In this document: piece after piece, positions 1-4,694 of the stretch
How positions within the stretch are numbered: position 1 is the first letter of the stretch
Layout: each line of letters starts with the position of its first letter
DNA from: Pseudomonadota bacterium
GTDB lineage: Bacteria; Pseudomonadota; Gammaproteobacteria; Competibacterales; Competibacteraceae
Length of the DNA stretch: 5,986 nt
Assembly: GCA_018262135.1 (NCBI GenBank)
Contig: JAGTSD010000123.1
Span: 1 to 5,986, forward strand
Direction: 5' to 3'
The notes under the pieces: model-generated
Database searches by the model: none
Seen by the model: only the letters and a program-made list of their open reading frames with translations
What the model was told of the DNA's origin: nothing
Position numbers and translations under genes: made by a program

Positions 1-1
1 G

Positions 2-439
2 GCCCAGGCCTTCGGGATCACGCCGCGGGTGGCGATGTTGAGCTACAGCACGGGCGCCTCCGGCAGCGGCAGTGACGTGGACAAGGTCAAGGAAGCGACC
101 CGCATCGCCCGCGAGCGGCGGCCCGACCTGCTGATCGATGGCCCCTTGCAGTACGACGCGGCAACCATCAAGGAGGTGGCGGAGAGCAAGGCCCCGGATA
201 GCCGGGTGGCGGGGCGGGCCACGGTGTTCATCTTCCCGGATTTGAACACCGGCAACACCACCTACAAGGCAGTGCAGCGCAGCGCCGAAGTCATCAGCAT
301 CGGCCCGATGCTGCAGGGCCTGCGCAAGCCAGTTAACGACCTGTCGCGCGGGGCGCTGGTGGAAGACATCGTGTTCACCATCGCCCTGACCGCGATTCAG
401 GCCGAACAGGCCCGGGAACGGGAACGCGGCGCGCGCTGA
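2..439 (+). CDS. pta: Phosphate acetyltransferase, C-terminal part (5' end outside window)
   Basis: This is the last 145 codons of phosphotransacetylase, which interconverts acetyl-CoA plus phosphate with acetyl phosphate plus CoA in the cytoplasm and works with acetate kinase in the acetate pathway. The frame is open from base 2 and ends at TGA 437-439. The visible part is the C-terminal half of the PTA_PTB domain. Recognisable family blocks are [14 protein letters not shown] near the left edge, [15 protein letters not shown], the block [17 protein letters not shown], and [20 protein letters not shown], followed by the usual short helical tail ending in [10 protein letters not shown]. These match the enterobacterial Pta C-terminus as I remember it nearly residue for residue. 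The last residues (RERERGAR) are a charged extension that varies in the family. The start, and whether the long Pta form with the N-terminal DRTGG-type regulatory domain is present, lie outside the window. The gene converges on the methyltransferase with no spacer. Confidence 0.96.
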   Translation, partial: AQAFGITPRVAMLSYSTGASGSGSDVDKVKEATRIARERRPDLLIDGPLQYDAATIKEVAESKAPDSRVAGRATVFIFPDLNTGNTTYKAVQRSAEVISIGPMLQGLRKPVNDLSRGALVEDIVFTIALTAIQAEQARERERGAR

Positions 440-1033
440 TCAGACCCGCTCGAAGACTTCCACCCGCGCCGGCGGCAGGTTGCTCCAGACGATCTTGCTG
501 GACAGTGGCCGGAAGCCGGGCAACAGCCGGGGTTGGGTACCGCGCAAATCATAGGTGAACTGCACCAGCAAATCGCTGGGTTCGAGCAGCGTCTCGAACT
601 GATGGGCGACGGCCCGGGTGATCGCCGGGTGCAGGGAGCGCAGCGGCAGGCTGGACACGATGGTATTCAGGCGCGGTTGCGGATGGCCCAGCAGATGCCC
701 CAACTGCGCGGCATCACCCTGAATGACGCGCAGATGCTTGAACCGCTGGCGCAGATGATGGGCCAGCTTCGGCGAGCGTTCCACCACCACCAGCTTCCAG
801 GCTGGCACGCCGCGTTCAAGCAGGGCGGCAGTAACCGCGCCGGTCCCTCCCCCCAGTTCGACCACCAGCCCGTCCCGCTCCAGCGGCACGCGCACCGCCA
901 TGCTGCTCGCCAGGGCGGGGGCGCTGGGACAGGCCGCGCCCATGGCCCGCGGATTGGCCCAGATTTCCCGGGTGAACAACGCCAGCGAAGCCGCGCCGGG
1001 GTTTTGTAGTAAAACCTTGACCAAACGTTTCAT
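440..1033 (-). CDS. Class I SAM-dependent methyltransferase, phospholipid N-methyltransferase (PmtA)-like
   Basis: A 197-residue class I (Rossmann-fold) methyltransferase. Motif I is VVELGGGTG at residues 57-65. The acidic residue at the end of strand 2 is E85 in LVVVERSP. IQGDA (104-108) carries the D107 that normally contacts adenine. Motif IV, TIVSSLPLRSL (124-134), is the variant seen in the COG3963 phospholipid N-methyltransferase group, as is the later LLVQFTYDLRG. The basic, amphipathic N-terminus (MKRLVKVLLQNPG) fits a membrane-surface enzyme; no membrane span is seen. PmtA enzymes methylate phosphatidylethanolamine towards phosphatidylcholine, but many gammaproteobacterial relatives have no proven substrate, so the exact lipid is inferred. 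The ATG at 1033 is preceded by AGGT (1039-1042) at 5 nt spacing. The gene lies 180 bp downstream of the repeat protein on the same strand. A weak -10 at 1091-1096 could give it its own promoter. Alternative: another lipid or quinone methyltransferase. Confidence 0.9.
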   Translation of the reverse strand: MKRLVKVLLQNPGAASLALFTREIWANPRAMGAACPSAPALASSMAVRVPLERDGLVVELGGGTGAVTAALLERGVPAWKLVVVERSPKLAHHLRQRFKHLRVIQGDAAQLGHLLGHPQPRLNTIVSSLPLRSLHPAITRAVAHQFETLLEPSDLLVQFTYDLRGTQPRLLPGFRPLSSKIVWSNLPPARVEVFERV

Positions 1034-1213
1034 ATCCTACCTGATCGTGGAACCCGCTGGACAGTGGCGACGGAATGACCACGGGCGGGCATTATCATTC
1101 ATCTCGGAGGCGGTAATCCGGGGAGCCAAAGGCGGCGGAGGGGAAAGGGAGTGAGCTTTACGGAAGAAGCCCGCGGCGCCAGAAGCGAGATGACCGCCGT
1201 GGCCCTGCCGTGT
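1034..1213. other. Intergenic gap between methyltransferase and repeat-protein genes
   Basis: The 180 bp hold no convincing gene. The right half is purine-rich on the + strand (1118-1155, runs such as GGCGGCGGAGGGG). I find no hairpin followed by a T-run in either direction, so no intrinsic terminator for the repeat-protein gene is supported. A + strand frame opening with GTG at 1151 after a GGGAG stretch only runs antisense through the repeat-protein gene and is treated as a shadow. Confidence 0.6.
1091..1096 (-). promoter_or_regulatory. Possible -10 element (GATAAT) for the methyltransferase gene
   Basis: Read on the minus strand this is GATAAT, one mismatch from TATAAT, in an AT-rich pocket of an otherwise GC-rich gap. 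It lies 58 nt upstream of the methyltransferase ATG. The hexamer at the usual -35 distance (1114-1119, GGATTA) is a poor match to TTGACA, so this is only a candidate. Confidence 0.28.
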
Positions 1214-1609
1214 TCAGGGAGCGCGCAACTGTTCCTGTTCGGCTTCGAACAGCACCGAGGCGACCTGGTGCAGACCTTCTTCTTCGGCGGTTTCGGAGAT
1301 TTCCTCCCACGAAGCGCCCCGATCAATGGCCGCAGCCGTCCGGCTGTCACCTGGCAGTTCCTTGCGGACCTCGTGGAGGAACGCATCAGTCGCCTCGGCG
1401 GGATCCTCGACCGCTGCCGCTCCCTCTCGTAACGCTTCCTGTTCCGCCTCGAACAGCACCGAAGCCAGCTTGTGCAGACCCTCATCCTCGGCCAGTTCGG
1501 AAATCTCCTCCAGACTGGCTCCCCGGTCGATGGCCGCGGCAGTCTGGCTTTTGGAAGGCAGATCGTCCCGGAAAGCCCGAAGGATTTGGTCGATATTTTT
1601 CATCTCCAC
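1214..1609 (-). CDS. Small acidic protein with two tandem 50-residue repeats, function unknown
   Basis: I do not recognise this family. It is 131 residues from the GTG start at 1609, or 129 from the in-frame ATG at 1603. The GTG is preferred because AGGAG (1618-1622) sits 8 nt before it but 14 nt before the ATG. Numbered from the ATG, residues 10-59 and 78-127 are two copies of one unit, 37 of 50 positions identical, at a 68-residue period. The conserved core is TAAAIDRGAS-EEISE-AE-EGLH--ASVLFEAEQE-LR. The protein is rich in Glu, Asp and Ala, should be strongly acidic and mostly alpha-helical, and has no Cys, signal peptide or membrane span. The linker between copies (about 60-77) is Ala/Glu/Asp-rich. 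The last residue is Pro, right after copy 2. It starts 109 bp after the ATPase gene on the same strand, so cotranscription or functional partnership is possible. The duplicated layout would suit a two-site binding or adaptor protein, but that is inference. Confidence 0.8.
   Translation of the reverse strand: MEMKNIDQILRAFRDDLPSKSQTAAAIDRGASLEEISELAEDEGLHKLASVLFEAEQEALREGAAAVEDPAEATDAFLHEVRKELPGDSRTAAAIDRGASWEEISETAEEEGLHQVASVLFEAEQEQLRAP
1223..1372 (-). repeat. Copy 2 of the intragenic repeat in the small acidic protein
   Basis: This encodes residues 78-127 (counted from the ATG at 1603), beginning EVRKELPGDSR and ending AEQEQLR. It aligns without gaps with copy 1 at an offset of exactly 204 bp (68 codons). 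Protein identity is 74%. DNA similarity is also visible, for example TCGAACAGCACCGA on the + strand in both copies, so the unit arose by in-frame duplication. Copy 2 has Trp in place of Leu within GASWEEISE. Confidence 0.88.
1427..1576 (-). repeat. Copy 1 of the intragenic repeat in the small acidic protein
   Basis: This encodes residues 10-59, beginning AFRDDLPSKSQ and ending AEQEALR. Similarity extends weakly upstream: IDQILRAFRDDLP resembles TDAFLHEVRKELP before copy 2. The true unit may therefore be a little longer than 50 residues. Confidence 0.88.
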
Positions 1610-1617
1610 TGGGTGAA

Positions 1618-1622
1618 CTCCT
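1618..1622 (-). promoter_or_regulatory. Ribosome binding site AGGAG that decides a GTG start
   Basis: On the minus strand the order is AGGAG, 8 nt (TTCACCCA), then GTG GAG ATG. The 8-nt spacing to GTG is near ideal, while the spacing to the ATG two codons later is 14 nt. The GGAG directly touching the ATG is too close to act as its ribosome binding site. I therefore place the start at 1609. Confidence 0.65.
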
Positions 1623-1628
1623 GTTGCT

Positions 1629-1653
1629 GATAAAGGGTTTATCGGATAAAACC
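1629..1653. promoter_or_regulatory. Operator-like cluster of GATAAA / TTTATC half-sites
   Basis: Three half-sites lie in 22 bp: GATAAA (1629-1634), its inverse TTTATC (1638-1643, 3-nt spacer), then GATAAA again (1645-1650, 1-nt spacer). The last pair expands to an imperfect palindrome, GGTTTATC-G-GATAAAACC (1636-1653), with one extra A. It is an AT-rich island 20-44 bp upstream of the repeat-protein start, where a repressor site or a promoter core could sit. There is no T-run after the inverted repeat to make it a terminator. A role in regulation is inferred from symmetry and position only. Confidence 0.4.
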
Positions 1654-1718
1654 GGGCTGGAAGTCTATTATGCCGGCAGTCAAAAGCCAATCTTGCACCG
1701 GGGTGACAAGGGCGAATC

Positions 1719-4439
1719 TCAATACGTCTCGAACTCGAATCGGGCCGCGCCAATGTTCAGCACATCGCCGGCCTCCAGAGCCAACACCTCGTTGGTGGCC
1801 AAGCCGTGACAGCCGACCTGAACCAAACCCGGCCCCGCCAGGTTCTGAATCCAGTACATCCCTCCCCGGAACAGCAGCTCGGCATGGAGCGGCGCCACGC
1901 CATCGGCGGTAATCCGCAGGCCGGCTTGCGGGGAACTGCCCAGCGACAACCACTTGGGAACGTAATAGTGGACTACTTGCCGGCTGGCGGCGTCGTCGCG
2001 TTCGAACCGCGCGTACAGCAGAGCGCCTGGATTGCCGATGTCGTTGAGTTCGGCGACCCGATCCTGCATCAACATCAGTTTGACGTAGCGATTTCTGAGC
2101 TCGACGCGCGCGTTCTCATTGTCGGCATGCTGATCGCACTGACGCAAGACTTCGACGAGATCGAGTAAATAGCGACCGAACTTGTCGCGCGGTCCCTGAG
2201 GATCCCAGTCCGGCAACGGACTGCATTCCCCGCTATGATCCCAGGCCAGGGTCAGCTTGAGCCGGTAAAGATCGCAGATATTCAAACTATCATTGTTTTC
2301 CAGCAGACGCCACCGCCCGCGCTGCAGTCGCTGGCCGTTCTGGCCGGTATAGGTTCGACCCTGTTCGCTGGCCGCCATCACCGCCAACTGGTCGCCCAAT
2401 GCGCAAATCACGGCGTGCAGGCGGGAAATTCGCATGTATTTTGGCACGAACCCCAGGGCGAAATCGCCAAAGCCTGCGCCCGTGGCGGGATTGTAACGCC
2501 CCAGGATGATGAATGGGCGCGACACCAGTTCGATGCGCGCCGGCGCCTGGCTGGAATCGGCGCCCAGCAACAGCGCCCGGCTCAGAGTCGTACCACGGCC
2601 GAGCGCCTGACGGGCAGCGGTAACGGCGGCCCGCAGGCGGTGAGTGCGTTCGTCATCGGCTACCAGTTCGAGTGGCAGCGTGAAGGCCATGCCGCTGGCG
2701 CCTGCCGCCATCGGCCCCACACGGGTGATGGTATCGGTCCGCGACGCCGGGGCGTCCGGCCAGAACCGGTCGCAGCCCGGCTCGGGCGCCGTATCCTCGC
2801 CCCCACCCCAACCGGCCTCGCCCTGGCGCGGCAGGACCAACCGGATTTCATCCGGGCCGCAGTAGGCATGCCAGGTTCCCCGATGGTCGAGGAGATCGAG
2901 TTCCAGGTGCAGCGTCGCCGGCCCCGGTTTGGCCCGCACCCATCGGTACTCCAGATACACCGGCTGGGCATCCCGGCCATCCAGCATCCGCAGGGAAACC
3001 ATCTGGCCGCCGTTGGCGAATTCCAGATCGGCGCTGCGCAACCGCACGCGAATCTCCCGGTACAACCACCAGGTCGGGTTGATCAGCAGGGCGCACAGAA
3101 CGCCGCCCGGTTCCGGCGCGGCATGCGGAGTGACCGCCAGGGCCGCCAGCACCGGCTGTTCGGTATCGGCCAGCCGCGCCATCCGCTGCTCGTACCGAGC
3201 CAGCCACCTGGGAGGACCACCGCGCGCCAACCACTGATAGCGGTGGCGAAACTCGCGCAAAGCCTCCCGTTCGCGCGCTCCCTGGCGATCCTGTTTCAGG
3301 GCGATTTCGTCGAGCAACTGCAAAAATTCGCGCAGGGGAGGAGCGACGGCTGGCGGCAATCCGGGGATCGTTTCCAGCGGCGCGGGCGCGGAACCGGCGC
3401 CCACAACCGCCGGTTGCAAAGCCGGCGTGGCAACCGGCGCCTCGGCCAGAGCCACGGGCGGCATGGCCTGAGCGACCGTAGCGGCGATTGGCCGTTCGGC
3501 AGCCGGCATCTCATCCGGAGCGAAATCGAAGCCAAGGCCCAGATCCGATCCGGTCGAAGCGAAATCGAATTCATGGCCGCCGCCGGACCGGTCCGGCGGC
3601 GCGATACCCGGCGGCAGGGACAATGCATCAGCGTAATCGCCGAGAAAACAGATTTGAGCAGCCTCATCCACCATCGCCGGCACGATCTCGCGTTCCGATT
3701 GCAGGCTGGCGAACAACAGAACCGTGTCGCACAACAGGGCGATGGCGCGCGGCTTACCCTGGCAGTAGTGGGCCACCCGCTCGACGACGGCTGGCGAAAA
3801 CAGATTGTCATTGGCGCAACCCGCTATGCCGAGCTGGTGGGCGATGAACAAGCCCGTTTCCGCTTCGTTCAGTCGTTCGAGGCGACAACGCACCTTAAGC
3901 GATTCCTGGATCGGGCGCAGTTCGGGCTGACGCAACTTGCCCTCAATCTCCAGCAATCCCGCCAATACCACCTGTGGGCGCTGGTCGGCCGGGACCGCCA
4001 ACCCTTCCACGAATTCCCATAATCGCTGCAAGACGTCGGCGCGCAAATGGTGGGCATCATCGATGAGCAGGGCGACCGTCTGGCCGCGGCTGGCATGCTC
4101 CGCCAGCGCGTCCGGCAGGTGCTGGCTCTGCTGTTCGGCATCGAGATCGCCGCCCGGCAGCCCCAAATCGGTGCACAGATAATTGAGGATATCGGGGAAA
4201 TCGAGATGCGCGTTACCCAGCAGAATAAAACGGACATCGTCGGCTTCGGCCATGCAGCGGCGCAGGGTCAGACTTTTGCCCAGTCCGGCTTCACCCGTCA
4301 ACAGCAGGAATCCCTCCCGTGCCCGGATACCTTGCAGGATGGCGGCGCAGGCGGTGTCGAAATTTGCGTTGCGGTAAAACTCGCGCGGATCCTTGGGTTT
4401 GAAAGGCTTGCTGTCAAACCCAAAGTAGCTGGTATACAT
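1719..4439 (-). CDS. ExeA/GspA-type AAA+ ATPase fused to FHA and degenerate FHA-like domains
   Basis: This is a 906-residue, apparently cytoplasmic protein. Residues 1-275 are an ExeA/MshM-type AAA+ ATPase: the family opening YFGFDSKPFKP, Walker A GEAGLGKS (49-56), Walker B VALLIDDAHH (122-131), QVVLAG at the sensor-1 strand (156-161), and the lid signature GKPRAIALLCD (228-238). Then come a Pro/Ala-rich linker (about 276-365) with two FDFA motifs, a charged helical stretch (366-425), and an unassigned beta-rich region (440-540). An FHA domain follows at about 641-730 (G647 R648, S672-R-L-H675, N701 G702), and a second FHA-like fold at about 806-905 has lost the Arg and Ser. ExeA-type ATPases usually serve secretion or pilus machinery, often with a membrane span and peptidoglycan-binding domain; I see neither here. 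FHA domains bind phosphothreonine, so phosphorylation control of the ATPase or its partners is inferred. ATG 4439 follows GGGGAG (4447-4452) at 7 nt. It is divergent from ubiB and upstream of the repeat-protein gene. Confidence 0.9.
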   Translation of the reverse strand: MYTSYFGFDSKPFKPKDPREFYRNANFDTACAAILQGIRAREGFLLLTGEAGLGKSLTLRRCMAEADDVRFILLGNAHLDFPDILNYLCTDLGLPGGDLDAEQQSQHLPDALAEHASRGQTVALLIDDAHHLRADVLQRLWEFVEGLAVPADQRPQVVLAGLLEIEGKLRQPELRPIQESLKVRCRLERLNEAETGLFIAHQLGIAGCANDNLFSPAVVERVAHYCQGKPRAIALLCDTVLLFASLQSEREIVPAMVDEAAQICFLGDYADALSLPPGIAPPDRSGGGHEFDFASTGSDLGLGFDFAPDEMPAAERPIAATVAQAMPPVALAEAPVATPALQPAVVGAGSAPAPLETIPGLPPAVAPPLREFLQLLDEIALKQDRQGAREREALREFRHRYQWLARGGPPRWLARYEQRMARLADTEQPVLAALAVTPHAAPEPGGVLCALLINPTWWLYREIRVRLRSADLEFANGGQMVSLRMLDGRDAQPVYLEYRWVRAKPGPATLHLELDLLDHRGTWHAYCGPDEIRLVLPRQGEAGWGGGEDTAPEPGCDRFWPDAPASRTDTITRVGPMAAGASGMAFTLPLELVADDERTHRLRAAVTAARQALGRGTTLSRALLLGADSSQAPARIELVSRPFIILGRYNPATGAGFGDFALGFVPKYMRISRLHAVICALGDQLAVMAASEQGRTYTGQNGQRLQRGRWRLLENNDSLNICDLYRLKLTLAWDHSGECSPLPDWDPQGPRDKFGRYLLDLVEVLRQCDQHADNENARVELRNRYVKLMLMQDRVAELNDIGNPGALLYARFERDDAASRQVVHYYVPKWLSLGSSPQAGLRITADGVAPLHAELLFRGGMYWIQNLAGPGLVQVGCHGLATNEVLALEAGDVLNIGAARFEFETY

Positions 4440-4611
4440 AACGCTTCTCCCCTGAACCGGTCGCCACCGGCAATTTTACGACCCGCGGGTTTATCCCCAT
4501 AGCCCCCGGCAGTACGTCGAGCGGCTCCCTTCGTCCTGCTCGTGGATGGCGTCGCCCCGGTCAGTTTTCACCCGGATCCCATGCGTCTCTGTCTGGGGTT
4601 CCATACCGGGT

Positions 4612-4620
4612 TGCTATACT
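4612..4620 (+). promoter_or_regulatory. Extended -10 promoter (TGCTATACT) for the UbiB-like gene
   Basis: TG-C-TATACT has the TGn extension and a -10 hexamer one base from TATAAT. The -35 position (about 4592-4597, TCTGGG) is poor, which is common for extended -10 promoters. Transcription would begin near 4627, giving a leader of roughly 65-70 nt before the ATG at 4695. Confidence 0.55.
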
Positions 4621-4631
4621 GTTCCAATCCA

Positions 4632-4648
4632 CGCGCTTCGCCCGCGCG
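4632..4648 (+). other. GC-rich hairpin at the predicted 5' end of the ubiB leader
   Basis: CGCGC (4632-4636) and GCGCG (4644-4648) form a perfect 5-bp stem with a 7-nt loop (TTCGCCC). It begins about five bases after the predicted transcription start. A 5'-terminal hairpin can protect mRNA from decay. The stem is short and GC-rich DNA makes such pairs often, so function is uncertain. Confidence 0.35.
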
Positions 4649-4694
4649 ACTGTCTCCATCAACTTTACAACAATTATCCCTTTTATTTAGCCGC

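Larger units (their letters stand above)
4440..4694. other. Divergent intergenic region between ATPase and UbiB-like genes
   Basis: These 255 bp separate two outward-pointing genes and should contain both promoters. The rightward one is convincing (see 4612-4620). For the ATPase, the best minus-strand -10 candidate is TAAAAT at 4473-4478, but it has no recognisable -35. GGGTTTATC at 4487-4495 repeats nine bases also found upstream of the repeat-protein gene (1635-1643). The last 35 bases before the ubiB start are AT-rich. No supported gene lies here; a + strand frame opening at 4546 continues out of frame through ubiB and lacks a ribosome binding site. Confidence 0.6.

Noticed and set aside
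533..1009. A 158-codon + strand open frame opposite the methyltransferase
   Set aside because: Gln/His/Arg-rich antisense shadow of a well-supported methyltransferase with motifs I and IV.
1151..1432. A 93-codon + strand frame with GTG start after a purine-rich, Shine-Dalgarno-like stretch
   Set aside because: It runs antisense through the repeat-protein gene and its own translation does not keep a clean repeat logic. The purine run is part of a broad G-rich stretch rather than a placed ribosome binding site.
1654..1677. CCGG-containing dyad after the ATPase stop as an intrinsic terminator on the minus strand
   Set aside because: The arms pair over only about four bases with a mismatch, the loop is long, and the following TTTTAT is short.
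1678..1683. TTGACT on the minus strand as a -35 box for the repeat-protein gene
   Set aside because: At 16-18 bp downstream there is only GC-rich sequence (such as CCAGCC), and the nearby TAATAG/CATAAT is just a few bases away, too close to pair with it.
1610..1753. N-terminal extension of the repeat protein up to an upstream GTG at 1753
   Set aside because: The added 48 residues (Arg/Pro/Cys-rich) would overlap the ATPase gene end and cross the AT-rich operator-like region. The AGGAG at 1618-1622 fits the GTG at 1609.
2235..4022. A 595-codon + strand open frame inside the ATPase gene
   Set aside because: It is in exact codon register with the minus-strand gene (offset divisible by three). 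In that register a stop needs TTA, CTA or TCA in the sense gene, codons that are rare in GC-rich DNA, so long antisense frames are expected. Its translation is Arg/Gln/Gly/His-rich with no recognisable motif, while the opposite strand has complete AAA+ and FHA motifs.
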